From contig NZ_JAIMIC010000005.1 of assembly GCF_019966545.1 (NCBI RefSeq), forward strand, positions 1 through 64,000: 64,000 nt of DNA, given 5' to 3'. Each line of letters opens with the position of its first letter. Position 1 is the stretch's first letter. A model generated the notes under the pieces. That model was not told the DNA's origin, made no database searches, and saw nothing but the letters and a program-made list of their open reading frames with translations. This DNA is from Heliomarina baculiformis (GTDB taxonomy: Bacteria > Pseudomonadota > Alphaproteobacteria > Rhodobacterales > Rhodobacteraceae). Positions 8,420 to 18,008 of this stretch are shown one piece after another. The position numbers and the translations under genes are program-made.

Positions 8420-9658
8420 TTAGCTGGCAACGCTGGCTTGTAACGGGGGCAGCTCGGTGAAAGTGGCGCGCGACTTTGGCAACTTTATTGCTGCTCGGAC
8501 GCCATCTTTCATCGAGACTATACTCAGTTCTCCGCCATGAAGCTCTACCAACTGCTGGGCCAGAGGCAACCCGAGACCTATGCCGCCTGAAGTGCGCGTA
8601 TCGATATCGGCTCCAACCTGAAAAGGTTGGAGACACTTTGCAGCGGAATCTGTGAAGCCATTTCCATTGTCAGCCACCTCGAAAACGACCTCTTGCGAGT
8701 CTGTGGCATATATTGAAAGTGCTGCGTCGCTACCTCCGTGAACTGCGGCATTCATGAGCAGGCAGGTCAAGGCCGACTTAAAATGCGCGGGGTCAAGGCT
8801 AAGCGACTCGAGTGACGGGTCGATGCTCACGCTCAGGTCTGTTTCGACTTCAGAGAAAAGCGGTTCGAGAACAGTTAAAATCTCGGATACGAGTACGTTT
8901 GGTTCTATATCGGTTTCGCTAAGGAGGACTTCCCCTGTTCTCAGATCAGCGTAAGTGATGAGGTGATCTATGATCTCGGAGAGATGTAAGGCGGCAGTCG
9001 TCGATGCTTTGGCCATTTCTTTCTCAGGGCCAGTCAGTCGAGCCTCCAGAATGCGGCTGAATCCCAATACGGATGTCAACGGCGTACGCAGTTCATGACC
9101 GATGAGTGCGAGAAGGTCTCTTCGGATAGAATCTTGATTGGCGTTAGCGGGGAGCTGGTTCTGCTCGGACGCACGACGCTCGAGAGTAGATGCGACAATA
9201 CGTGAAAGATGCGTAAGTAACTCCACCTGTTCCGGTGTGGGGTGGGCTCTGGCAACATAGTCCAAGGCACACAGGCTACCGACCCTTAATCCAGAACTGA
9301 GAACAATCGGTGCTCCCGCATAGAAACGGACGTAGGGTGCATTTACGACGACAGGGTGTTCGGCAAACCGAGGCTCCGCCAATGTATCAGGTAAGATCAG
9401 GGGCGTGTGCTGAAGAATCGCATGTGCGCAGATCGAATAGTCTCGGGACGTTTCGGCAGATGGAAATTGGGCCCGAGCAGGAAACCACTGCCTGTCTTGG
9501 TCGACGAGACTGACCAAAGCGGTTGGTACATCAAAAATTTTCGTGACGGTCGCCACAACCTCTTCGAGAACGGGATCTTCTCCTGGCTCGATCCAGCGAA
9601 GTTTCTCTACGGCATTCTGACGTAGCGTTTCGTTGAAAGGAGTGGGGTAGCTCTTCAT
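8420..9658 (-). CDS. GAF-domain histidine kinase
   Basis: The protein has 412 residues. A GAF domain (about 25-165) carries the family signature: SLVDQDRQWF, SICAHAILQ and a GAPIVLSSGLRVGSLCALD-type strand. The HisKA box LIGHELRTPLTSVLGFSRIL is at about residue 190, followed by an ATPase domain with CLLMNAAVHGG, DNGNGF and GIGLGLPLAQQ. There is no transmembrane segment, so it is a cytosolic sensor. The GAF ligand is unknown. A GAGAAG sequence lies about 9 bases before the ATG at 9658. It has no adjacent regulator of its own; the nearest receiver is that at 5149, so it may feed the same phosphorelay. Confidence 0.9.
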   Translation of the reverse strand: MKSYPTPFNETLRQNAVEKLRWIEPGEDPVLEEVVATVTKIFDVPTALVSLVDQDRQWFPARAQFPSAETSRDYSICAHAILQHTPLILPDTLAEPRFAEHPVVVNAPYVRFYAGAPIVLSSGLRVGSLCALDYVARAHPTPEQVELLTHLSRIVASTLERRASEQNQLPANANQDSIRRDLLALIGHELRTPLTSVLGFSRILEARLTGPEKEMAKASTTAALHLSEIIDHLITYADLRTGEVLLSETDIEPNVLVSEILTVLEPLFSEVETDLSVSIDPSLESLSLDPAHFKSALTCLLMNAAVHGGSDAALSIYATDSQEVVFEVADNGNGFTDSAAKCLQPFQVGADIDTRTSGGIGLGLPLAQQLVELHGGELSIVSMKDGVRAAIKLPKSRATFTELPPLQASVAS

Positions 9659-9937
9659 CTTCGAATCTTCTCAATCGATTTTCGACCGTTCCTGGATCAG
9701 AAATCTGACTTTTTGGGGTCGTTAGCATGATAACAATCTTTGGCGGCGAGGTGGGGCAGAAAATGTTTGCAACATCGTCTGTTTCTAGTGGATCCAGTGT
9801 TTAATGTGCTCAACACTTAGGAGAGAATAGCGCTTGAAAGCCAAAGTCATGCCACGGAGGTGGTGGCAATGAAGCCGAGGATGGCTAGAATTTGAGTCTT
9901 TATCACCAACTCGGGATGTGCATTGACTCGCGCGCTT

Positions 9938-11770
9938 TCAGAGAGCCTTTTCGGCAATTGGATCAGGAATGTCCTCAAGTGGAAGCTGGATCCAGAAAGT
10001 CGTCTGACCGTTCGGAACGGATTCGTATCCGATAGACCCGCGCATCCGTTCGATCAGGCCCTTGCTGATTGCCAGTCCCAAACCGGACCCTTCCCGGTCG
10101 CGGGTCGCCGGGTCGGCCTGTTGCGAGAACGGGCGAAATATATGCTCACGAAATTCCGGTGCGATCCCGATGCCTTTATTGGTCACGTCAACGCGGCAAA
10201 AACCTTGCGACTGAGCGACCTGCACATCAACTTTCTCACCCGTGGTTGAGAATTTTATGGCGTTCGAGAGCAGGTTCACAATGATCTGCTTGAAGCGAAC
10301 CGGATCGAGGTTTCCAGTCAGCTGTTGCGGTTGGTGCTTGAAGCTTAATCCGACATCCAGCTTGTGGGCGAATGGCTGTATTTCTTCGACGGCCTGATCC
10401 ACGACCGCGATGATATTGACTGGTGCGATTTTCAGGGACAGGGCACCGGAACTCAGGTGCTGGAAATCGAGCAGATCATCGACCAATTCCTTGAGCCGTT
10501 GCCCGTTTCGAGACGCGATCGTCAGCAGGTTCAGCGCCTTTTCGTCGAGACGTTCTGCGCTCATCGCCTGCATAAGTCCAAGCGCGCCGCTGATCGAGGC
10601 CAGCGGCGTTCGCAATTCGTGGCTGACCGTGGCGATGAAGTTGTCCTTAAGTCGCGCCACCCGATTCTGTTCAGTAATATCGATGAACTGCACGATCAGG
10701 CTGCGGTAACTGCCGCTTTCACCATCAAGCTTGGAGAACCTGATCGCGAATTCTATCTCGGCACCGTCGGGCCGCTGGAAGGTTTTCTCTCCCGCGTAGA
10801 CATCTATCGAACCGTCCAGCAGCGGTTTGATCTCGTCCTGCAGATCGGCGAGCATCTGGCGATCCCCCAACGACCAAAGCGAGCTTTCCATAAGGTCATC
10901 GGCAGAGTAACCAAGGAAAGTCTGACAGGCCTCATTGGTGATCTGGAACCGTCCATCCGTTGAAAGAACGGCCATCGGAACCGGAGCGCTGGCGATCAAG
11001 CGTCTGAGTTGTTTTTCCCGTTCTTTTGCAAGTTCCATTGCCTGCCGAAGTTCGGTGATATCAGTCATCGTTCCAAGCAGCCTGATGGCTTTGCCCGAAG
11101 CATCCCTTTCCGCGACCAACAGAACCGAGTGCATCCAGTGCCACTGGCCATTCTCGTGCAGCACCCTGTACTTGGTATCGGAGCGCTCCTTGTCGCCGTA
11201 GATACAGCTCGCATCGCTATCCAGAACGCCCTGCAGGTCGTCCGGATGGACGCGTTCGTGCCAAAACTTGTCCGAGTCCAGATCAGCCGGGTCTTCGACA
11301 CCAAAGAGGTGGAACCAGGTATTTGTCGCCGAACCCTCGTTAGTTCGCAGATCGGATTCGAAGATGCCGATCTGGCTGCCTTTCAGGGCGAGATCCCAGC
11401 GTTCCTTTTGCGCGGACAGAGCTTTTTGCGTCGCCACCGCTTCGGTGACATCGGTCATGCGAAGGATGTTGAGCTTCTCATTCTCTTCGTTCAGATCGAG
11501 GTCATGCCGGACATTGAAGTCGCGCCTATCTCCGTTTGGCGTTGTGAGTGTAATGAGGGCGAAGCCGAATGCATGGCGGATGCCGTGGACGACAAGCTCT
11601 CCATCAATCACTTCAGAATTTGGCAGGAAATCGGTGATGCAGCCGCCTTCGATCGACGCATCCTCCCGGTGGAAGAGCTTCAGGCCAGCCTTGTTGCAGA
11701 ACTGAACAGTGCCCGAGCCATCAATGACCAGGATACTCGCGACAGCACTATCTACAATTGCTCGGAACAT
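9938..11770 (-). CDS. Multi-PAS histidine kinase
   Basis: The protein has 610 residues and no membrane segment. There are three PAS domains: about 1-105 (ending MTDVTEA), 130-240 (a PAS-PAC pair with HPDDLQGV and MTDITELRQ) and 250-370 (ending FIDITEQNR). They are followed by HisKA with FIATVSHELRTPLASISG and an ATPase domain with NLLSNAIKFS, NKGIGI and GSGLGLAISKGL. The organisation fits a redox-, light- or ligand-sensing soluble kinase, but the cofactor is not evident; no LOV cysteine motif (NCRFLQ) is present. The start at 11770 has a poor ribosome-binding site, but an in-frame stop lies just upstream. No partner regulator is adjacent. Confidence 0.9.
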   Translation of the reverse strand: MFRAIVDSAVASILVIDGSGTVQFCNKAGLKLFHREDASIEGGCITDFLPNSEVIDGELVVHGIRHAFGFALITLTTPNGDRRDFNVRHDLDLNEENEKLNILRMTDVTEAVATQKALSAQKERWDLALKGSQIGIFESDLRTNEGSATNTWFHLFGVEDPADLDSDKFWHERVHPDDLQGVLDSDASCIYGDKERSDTKYRVLHENGQWHWMHSVLLVAERDASGKAIRLLGTMTDITELRQAMELAKEREKQLRRLIASAPVPMAVLSTDGRFQITNEACQTFLGYSADDLMESSLWSLGDRQMLADLQDEIKPLLDGSIDVYAGEKTFQRPDGAEIEFAIRFSKLDGESGSYRSLIVQFIDITEQNRVARLKDNFIATVSHELRTPLASISGALGLMQAMSAERLDEKALNLLTIASRNGQRLKELVDDLLDFQHLSSGALSLKIAPVNIIAVVDQAVEEIQPFAHKLDVGLSFKHQPQQLTGNLDPVRFKQIIVNLLSNAIKFSTTGEKVDVQVAQSQGFCRVDVTNKGIGIAPEFREHIFRPFSQQADPATRDREGSGLGLAISKGLIERMRGSIGYESVPNGQTTFWIQLPLEDIPDPIAEKAL

Positions 11771-12074
11771 TCTACGGTAACATATTTAACAACAGGATCA
11801 TGATAAAGCGTCAGATCGATTGTCTGACATTTGGAAGTATGGCTGTGTTGCAGGATCTACAGTTGTTTTTCCCGTGGAGATCTTGCGGATTCATTATCGC
11901 GAAGGCAATGTGTCATAGAAATCCTTGACGTCGGGTGATGTAGATTTTTACCTGATTTCTTTCTGAGCTATACGCGCAGTTTTTTAAGGCGGCCTTGTAA
12001 GCTGTTGTTTATAAATTACTTGTTGGCGCAGCGGTAAGGCTCGCGCAATTTTTTGTTTTCCTGAATAGTGAGGG
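11771..12074. other. AT-rich intergenic region
   Basis: This gap of 304 bases is clearly richer in A and T than the neighbouring genes. It lies upstream of the PAS kinase and downstream of the YhaN-like ATPase, both on the minus strand, so it probably holds the kinase promoter and the ATPase terminator. No clear hairpin or consensus promoter could be fixed. Confidence 0.4.
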
Positions 12075-15000
12075 CTACGGAATTGAAAGGGTCTGAATTA
12101 ATGTGGTTTCGCAGGCTGTTTTTGCGAGATCGAGGACATGAGCATGATGAGTCAGGTAAATGACTTGCCCAATCTGGCCGATTTCCGCCAGAAGTCCAAA
12201 GGCTTGTTCCGCTCGATCATCATCAAAGCTTTCCATGATGTCATCGGCTACAAACGGCACAGGGCCGTAAGCCTCTGTAAACTCACGATATCCGGCAATT
12301 CTGAGCGACAGGTATAGCTGGGCTCTTGTGCCGTCGGACATGTCTTCGGCCCTTTTTGATCCGCCATCCTGAGCCAGCGCGACCAGAAGGTCGCGCGCGC
12401 CATCCGGCTGAACTGCCAGTTCTCGATAGGTGCCACCGGTAAGTCTGGAAAAAGCCTGCGAGGCGCGATTCAGCATGCCGCTGCGATGCGTATCACGGTA
12501 ACGGCGCAGGGCTTCTTCTACAGCAGTCAGCCCCAGTTTGCGCCGCAGGTGGTGCTGCGCGCCATCCGCGATTTCAAGCAATAGCGTCGCGCGTTCCTCT
12601 TCAAGCTGTGCGACGGTGCCATCGGCATCAACAGCCCGAAGTGCGTCGCGGGCATGGCTCATCCGGGCATAGGCTTCCTGCACATCCGTTTCTTTTTCCT
12701 TTAACTCGGTTTCCAGAGCGGCAATCTGTGCCTCCAGCACCGAAGGATCCAACTCTTCGAGGCGGGTGACAGCGGCCTCTGCGTCTGTCGTGTTGAGCCT
12801 TTCGTAAAGATCGGCGACCGCTTCATTATGTTTACCCATAAGCGCATGTCGTTCGCGTGCTTTGTTTATTGCCTCGCGGGCCGTGGTCCAGTCGGGGGCT
12901 GCAAAGAATTTTAGGATTTCGGTCAGTCTTTGCTGGCTAACGGCTGCTTCGCTTTCTACCTTTCGCAGGTGTTCTTCTGCTGTTTCGATGCGTCCGCTCA
13001 ATTCAGTTCGCTTGTCTTTCAGTTTCAAAGCCTGCGCGTATCGTTGGTTAATGTTTCTCCACTGTGCGACTGGATCACCATCATTGGGAAGAGAAAGAGA
13101 GGAAGACAGCGAACGCACCGCCTCCGAGAAACGGATCTGGTTTTGTTCCATCTGATGGATGCGATTGTCCAGCCGCGCACGCGTTTCGGCTGTTGTCTCA
13201 AGTTTTTGAAGCGTGTCGAGAATGGCGCGCATTCCGGCCGGGTCTGGTTCCGTTCCGGCCAGCCAGCTATCTTGGCAGGCAGATTTCCATGCGTTTTGCC
13301 AATTTTCCTCTGCTTGCTGAGCTTGCTCTAGCGCCCGTTCTCGTCTTTCCGCCTGCAGTTGTGCTTCTTCAAGCCGCTCTCGAAGGGACTGCATCTGACT
13401 TGCGCGATCATTGATCGACTGGGCCTTATCCAGCAGCATATCATAGCTGGTTTTCAAAGTCGCACGGCCGCCGCTGGCAAGAATCGCGTCGACAAGCTCT
13501 TGTCTGGCATCGTCTGTCTGTTTCTGAATAATCGCCACCGTGTGGCTCGCTTTCTCGAATTCCTCCGCCTTGGACTTTGCGAATGTCAGCCGATTAAGCC
13601 ATTCGATGAATTCTTCGATCAACATCGCTTGGTTCAACTGTGGTGAAACCAACGAAATGCTTTCGCGGAGTTCCTGCTTATACAGCTCTTGCGTGGTCTT
13701 GATGCGGGAGAGTTCCAGATCTTTCGCGACCAGGTCAGCTCGTAGGTCAGATATGGCCCGCGCAGCTTCTGCCTCTGCCGCCAGTCTGGCGTGCTGATCG
13801 GTCAATGCAGCCGATGCCTGATCGTCAAGCCGTAGGGCTTTTTCGAATGCATCAGCGCTCGGACCGTCAAGTTTGGCGCGGTGCTCTGACCAAAGCTGTT
13901 CGCGCTCTTGTCGTATTTCAGCTGCTTGGACCAGCGTCACAATGGTTGAGGCATCGTCAGCAGTTTGGCGCGCTTCATAACGAGCGATTTCGTTTGCAAG
14001 CTTGTATTGTTCATTGGTCAGCTGCTCGAATTGACGTTCCGCTTCACGTAAACCGTTTTGCGTCCTTTCGAGCCAAGCGCGCTCTGGTGCAAGGATATCG
14101 GTGATGTCTTCCGGCCTCTTTGCCCCGATGGCGAGCGCTGCTAGCGCCGCTTTCATGTCCCGCTCAGCTTGTGAGCGTATATCCGCTGCGTTCGCAATCT
14201 TGCCGCTCAGGTCTTCACGGCGAAGTCTGGCTATCAGGGCAGAAAGTATGGGTGGGTCGGTTGCTTTGTCGGATTCAGCAGGCAGCTTACCTCGAAGCCG
14301 TTTGAGGTCGGCATTCGCCTCTTCCAACTCCCGGCGCGCGTTTGAAAGAGCCGTCTGAATACCGGATCGGGTTTCGATGAGGTCGGTCAGCTGCCCAACG
14401 GTCCTTGAGGCAAGCCGCAGTTCTTTGGGATCAGTACCTTTGCGATCCAGCCGCGCGAGGCAATCAAGAATTACACCGGATTCGATGTCGCGTTCGTTTC
14501 TCCGTTTCGGAAGATCTTCGGCTGCGGTGTCATGGGAGGCTTTCAGCTTTTCCGTATCTGCAATGGCCTGCGCGAGCTGCAGAACCCCGTGATCCGGTTT
14601 CGTATTCCCCAGCTCCTCTCGCAGCTTCGACAGCTCTTGCTTTGCCTGCGACAGGCGCAAGGCAGATTCGGTCTGTTCGCGATCAAGTACGGAGAGATTG
14701 CTCATCCATTCTTCGGATGGATGAGGCAACGCGCCAAAGGCAGATATCTGGGCCTTCAACGACAAAACCCGACTGCGCAGGGGCAGGGCGCCCAGCATTC
14801 TTTGCTGATCGTTCAGCTGTGTACGCGTCTCCAGAACGGCTTTCTCGGCGGCTTCCCATGATTTTTGGGACGACTCCCTTTCGTCGCGCATACGCCTGTA
14901 GTCATTGGCCAGCACGTCCAGCTCGCGTATCCGGGCAGCTATCTGGTCGCGTTCGGCATTGAGCTCCAGCAACCGTCCCTTACGCCCCGAATCTGATAGA

Positions 15001-15521
15001 TATGCTTCGCTCTCAGTACGCAACTGCGCCAACTTGGTATCAAGGTCGTTCAACCCGGCGCTTGCCGAAAACAGCAGTTGGCCGAGATCGCCTTCGGACC
15101 GCAGTATGCTCTCGCCACCGGCCGCCAGCGTCTCGCCGTTGAGAGAAAACATCGCGCTGTAGGCGGCCCTGTCCAGACCCCGCAGCCCGTTTTGTAGAAC
15201 GGATTCCGCGACCGAACTCCCTTGCTGGTCAAGCAAGGAATTGTCCCGCTTCTTGATGCGGGTGAGGTCGTGACCGACACTATCAACCTCGACCTCCGCG
15301 CCGATCTGCATGGCTCCGTAGCTGTGCAGGAAATTCATCGGGCTGCGGGTAGGAATCTGAAACAGGAAGTCGAGCCATGCAGAAAGAAAACTGGACTTTC
15401 CCGCTTCGTTCGGGCCGTAGATGATATGAATATCTGGCGCGCCGGGGGCGGGTTTCGGAAAAGACAGGGCAGTTTCGGTGAACTTGCCATAGCGTGTCAG
15501 GTCAAGGCGATTCAGTCGCAT
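12075..15521 (-). CDS. YhaN-like AAA ATPase (SbcC/Rad50 type)
   Basis: The protein has 1148 residues and the layout of an SMC/Rad50-like ATPase: a Walker A (GPNEAGKS, 36-43) close to the N-terminus, a very long predicted coiled-coil middle rich in Glu, Arg, Ala and Gln, and C-terminal signature (MSDGTRAQLYLSL, about 1061-1073), Walker B (PFVADDI, about 1089) and a switch histidine region (THHAH). The N-terminal LDLTRYGKFTE and size match the YhaN family. It should bind DNA ends with the nuclease encoded immediately upstream; the two genes abut at 15521/15522. Activity in DNA end processing is inferred from the family. Confidence 0.88.
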   Translation of the reverse strand: MRLNRLDLTRYGKFTETALSFPKPAPGAPDIHIIYGPNEAGKSSFLSAWLDFLFQIPTRSPMNFLHSYGAMQIGAEVEVDSVGHDLTRIKKRDNSLLDQQGSSVAESVLQNGLRGLDRAAYSAMFSLNGETLAAGGESILRSEGDLGQLLFSASAGLNDLDTKLAQLRTESEAYLSDSGRKGRLLELNAERDQIAARIRELDVLANDYRRMRDERESSQKSWEAAEKAVLETRTQLNDQQRMLGALPLRSRVLSLKAQISAFGALPHPSEEWMSNLSVLDREQTESALRLSQAKQELSKLREELGNTKPDHGVLQLAQAIADTEKLKASHDTAAEDLPKRRNERDIESGVILDCLARLDRKGTDPKELRLASRTVGQLTDLIETRSGIQTALSNARRELEEANADLKRLRGKLPAESDKATDPPILSALIARLRREDLSGKIANAADIRSQAERDMKAALAALAIGAKRPEDITDILAPERAWLERTQNGLREAERQFEQLTNEQYKLANEIARYEARQTADDASTIVTLVQAAEIRQEREQLWSEHRAKLDGPSADAFEKALRLDDQASAALTDQHARLAAEAEAARAISDLRADLVAKDLELSRIKTTQELYKQELRESISLVSPQLNQAMLIEEFIEWLNRLTFAKSKAEEFEKASHTVAIIQKQTDDARQELVDAILASGGRATLKTSYDMLLDKAQSINDRASQMQSLRERLEEAQLQAERRERALEQAQQAEENWQNAWKSACQDSWLAGTEPDPAGMRAILDTLQKLETTAETRARLDNRIHQMEQNQIRFSEAVRSLSSSLSLPNDGDPVAQWRNINQRYAQALKLKDKRTELSGRIETAEEHLRKVESEAAVSQQRLTEILKFFAAPDWTTAREAINKARERHALMGKHNEAVADLYERLNTTDAEAAVTRLEELDPSVLEAQIAALETELKEKETDVQEAYARMSHARDALRAVDADGTVAQLEEERATLLLEIADGAQHHLRRKLGLTAVEEALRRYRDTHRSGMLNRASQAFSRLTGGTYRELAVQPDGARDLLVALAQDGGSKRAEDMSDGTRAQLYLSLRIAGYREFTEAYGPVPFVADDIMESFDDDRAEQAFGLLAEIGQIGQVIYLTHHAHVLDLAKTACETTLIQTLSIP

Positions 15522-16769
15522 TCAGAGCTCTTCGGATCCGTCCAGGCGGGTCAGTATTTCGCGCGCGCCAAGTTGCATTTCTTTCTGCAGAAAGCTGTCT
15601 ACCTGTGTCTCACTCTCGCCGAAGATGCCCCGCAATTCCGGTGGCAGTTTAGACATCAACCGTTTGACCTCTTCTTGAATCCGCTTTTCGTCAGGCCGGA
15701 AGTCGATTTCGTTTATCAGGTCCGAGATTTCGGCAATCGGGCCATGGGCCGTGTCATTTGCGGCATCGGTAAGCTGTATTTCTATCTTGTCGATCCAGAG
15801 CGTACCTATACTCGCCGCCACATTCTGCGTTTGGGCTAGTATCAGGTCCTCATCGCGCAAAGCGCGCCAGGCCATCGGTGATGCCCCCGTAAGCCTGAGC
15901 CTGATTATCAGGTGCTCCCCATCGAAATGGCGCCGCGTCTCGGAAACGTGGTCGCTGATATGGGTGATAAGTTCGTCCCACTCGGAAAGGCCGGTGCAAT
16001 CTATCTCGATAAGCTCGAATTGCGCGACCGAGATATTGCGCTCGGTGGTATCAACCGTACCGTCGTCGCTCACAGACACGTGCGTGACTGATTTAGTGCC
16101 AGATTCGCCAATGTCCCTGCCTTGCGGGATGCCCGGCATCGTGATCGTCGGGCGCCCCGCATGAACAGACCGCTTATGGATATGGCCAAGGGCCCAATAA
16201 TCGAATCCGGTTTTCTGTAAATCGATCAGACTGCAGGGCGCATAGGAATCGTGGCCGACGACGCCCCCAAGGCTGGTATGAAGCATGCCGATGTTGAATG
16301 CGCCGGGCAGCGGAGGGTGAAACTGCTCCAGTAGGCTGTCGGGTGCATGTGGCTGGCGGAAAGAGATCCCGTGAATAGCCACGTCATGGCCATTCAAGGG
16401 TATTTCATGAACAGAGGCCTTGTCGCCAAATACATGCACGCTTTTCGGCAAAACCAGTTCGCGGGTGATTTTTGACAGAGAGTCGTGGTTGCCCCGGATC
16501 ATCAACACAGGGATTCCTGCCGCCGACAGCCGTTCCAGTTCCTGTGCAAGAAAGCGGGCGGTCTTCATGGATGTCTGCGCGCCATCGTAAAGATCGCCTG
16601 CGATCAGCAGGGCGTGGACCTGTTCGGCTATGCAAAGATCGATCAGGCGACTCAGGACCGTCCGCGTTGCATTGCCCACAAGCTCGGCCAGACCCTTGTC
16701 CCTCATCGCAAGGCTTTTGAGAGGCGAGTCCAGATGGATGTCGGCGGTATGAATGAATTTGAACGCCAC
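15522..16769 (-). CDS. YhaO-like DNA repair exonuclease (SbcD/Mre11 type)
   Basis: The protein has 415 residues and is a calcineurin-like metallophosphoesterase. Metal-binding motifs appear in order: HTADIHLDSPL (D10, H12), AGDLYDG, RGNHDS, a SYAPCSL/His loop and GHIHKR. The GTG at 16769 with GGAGAG about 6 bases upstream gives the family's usual N-terminus just before FKFIHTADIHLD; the frame remains open to 16955, but those residues look non-coding. The C-terminal region should contact the ATPase. Gene order, nuclease then ATPase with no gap, is the same as in other YhaO-YhaN and SbcD-SbcC pairs. Confidence 0.88.
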   Translation of the reverse strand: MAFKFIHTADIHLDSPLKSLAMRDKGLAELVGNATRTVLSRLIDLCIAEQVHALLIAGDLYDGAQTSMKTARFLAQELERLSAAGIPVLMIRGNHDSLSKITRELVLPKSVHVFGDKASVHEIPLNGHDVAIHGISFRQPHAPDSLLEQFHPPLPGAFNIGMLHTSLGGVVGHDSYAPCSLIDLQKTGFDYWALGHIHKRSVHAGRPTITMPGIPQGRDIGESGTKSVTHVSVSDDGTVDTTERNISVAQFELIEIDCTGLSEWDELITHISDHVSETRRHFDGEHLIIRLRLTGASPMAWRALRDEDLILAQTQNVAASIGTLWIDKIEIQLTDAANDTAHGPIAEISDLINEIDFRPDEKRIQEEVKRLMSKLPPELRGIFGESETQVDSFLQKEMQLGAREILTRLDGSEEL

Positions 16770-16922
16770 GCCGCTCTCCGGACAAGTTGAAAGACCAATC
16801 TGGTCGCAGCATCCTTGAAACGTCAACCCTTTGGACAACGCCGTGCCAGTGGCCGGAGACGATACCATCTGCCGGACCTGGCGGATTTCTGGCCTACGGT
16901 CTCTTTTTTGCATAAAAGCCGC

Positions 16923-16951
16923 TTGACCCTTCCCGGCGCTTATCCTAATTC
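16923..16951 (+). promoter_or_regulatory. Candidate promoter of the first tRNA-Asp gene
   Basis: TTGACC (16923-16928) and TAATTC (16946-16951) are separated by 17 bases, placing the start of transcription a few bases before the tRNA at 16963. The -35 match is good and the -10 only fair. Confidence 0.4.
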
Positions 16952-16962
16952 CCACCCCACGC

Positions 16963-17039
16963 GCGGTTGTAGCTCAGTTGGTTAGAGTACCGGCCTGTCA
17001 CGCCGGGGGTCGCGGGTTCGAGCCCCGTCAACCGCGCCA
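16963..17039 (+). tRNA. tRNA-Asp (GTC), first copy
   Basis: The 77-base gene has acceptor arms GCGGTTG and CAACCGC, discriminator G and an encoded CCA end. The D-arm is GCTC-AGTTGGTTA-GAGT, the anticodon loop CTGTCAC gives anticodon GTC, and the T-arm contains GGTTCGA. An identical copy lies 232 bases downstream. Confidence 0.95.
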
Positions 17040-17153
17040 CTTTCTCCCATAACTTTTTTTAACGACGTTTGCCTCTGGCACGGCGCGTTCTGCCGTTTTC
17101 CGGCGATTTGAAATCAGCGCAGGAAAACCTTTCACAAACTCGACAAAAGTCGC

Positions 17154-17181
17154 TTGACGGTCTCTGCCGCTTACCTTATCC
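17154..17181 (+). promoter_or_regulatory. Candidate promoter of the second tRNA-Asp gene
   Basis: TTGACG (17154-17159) and TTATCC (17176-17181) are separated by 16 bases, about 13 bases before the mature tRNA. A similar CGCTTGAC block precedes the first copy, which supports a separate promoter for each gene. Confidence 0.45.
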
Positions 17182-17194
17182 CCCGACCTCACGC

Positions 17195-17271
17195 GCGGTT
17201 GTAGCTCAGTTGGTTAGAGTACCGGCCTGTCACGCCGGGGGTCGCGGGTTCGAGCCCCGTCAACCGCGCCA
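17195..17271 (+). tRNA. tRNA-Asp (GTC), second copy
   Basis: It is identical over its whole length to the tRNA-Asp at 16963, with the same arms, GTC anticodon and encoded CCA. The identity extends about 5 bases on each side, giving an 87-base direct repeat (16958-17044 and 17190-17276). Confidence 0.95.
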
Positions 17272-17303
17272 CTTTCCCCCTCAGTCATTCATTCGACTTT
17301 TGA

Positions 17304-18008
17304 TCAGTAGCGATAGCCAAGTGCGGCTTCCTGATTGGGATCGATGGCATTCAGCAGAAAAGCACGGTCACGCTCGGAGAATGTGTCGGGGGTCTTTGGT
17401 CGATCATCCACGGCTGGTTTGAACTTCGACCCGAGGCGCTTGTGAACCGGCCGGAACGCAGCATCGCTGGTGGGAAGAGCCAGACGTTCTACGATTTGCT
17501 TCAGAGCGGCTTGCGGATTTTCCTGAACCTCTTCCATGCGAAGAAAAACGCATGTGCAGTCCCTGTTCAGGTAACTCATCAACGCCTGAAGCTTTGCCTG
17601 TCGCAGTGCGAATAGGTTTTCGAACACATCGCCGGTAAGCGGATGTCGATCCGCCTGAAGCGGCTGGCCAACGAAGGTCTCGCTGTCTTTAAAATATTTT
17701 GCCCGATCGACCACCGATAGCCACGGGCTGCGGATGAAGTCCGAAAACCCGAACGCTTGCAGGGCAGGGGTGGCGTGCCATGGTTTGGCATGCATCGATC
17801 TTGCCCAATCGTCGGCACTTCGAACAACGCAGATGACGACCAGTTCCAAGGGGATTGCCAATGCCGAGGGAAACCCGTGCTTCCAACCGAGTTCTTCGCT
17901 TGGCGTAAGCGACGTATTCCGCCCCAGCAACCTTTTGACGAAATTTGTGCCCGAGGACCGTTCGCCCAGAACCTGAAAGCGTGATGGAACGACGCCTGAG
18001 TGTTCCAC
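17304..18008 (-). CDS. Sulfotransferase-like protein
   Basis: The protein has 234 residues. The N-terminal LGERSSGTNFVKRLL (about 14-28) has the form of the PAPS 5'-phosphosulfate-binding loop of sulfotransferases, and VVICVVRSADDWARSM (about 57-72) fits the 3'-phosphate-binding region with its conserved Arg and Ser. The likely reaction is transfer of sulfate from PAPS to a sugar or protein; the acceptor is unknown. The GTG start at 18008 is the first available. It is divergent from the glycosyltransferase at 18148, which suggests a shared role in modifying a surface polysaccharide. The family assignment rests on two motifs only. Confidence 0.65.
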   Translation of the reverse strand: MEHSGVVPSRFQVLGERSSGTNFVKRLLGRNTSLTPSEELGWKHGFPSALAIPLELVVICVVRSADDWARSMHAKPWHATPALQAFGFSDFIRSPWLSVVDRAKYFKDSETFVGQPLQADRHPLTGDVFENLFALRQAKLQALMSYLNRDCTCVFLRMEEVQENPQAALKQIVERLALPTSDAAFRPVHKRLGSKFKPAVDDRPKTPDTFSERDRAFLLNAIDPNQEAALGYRY

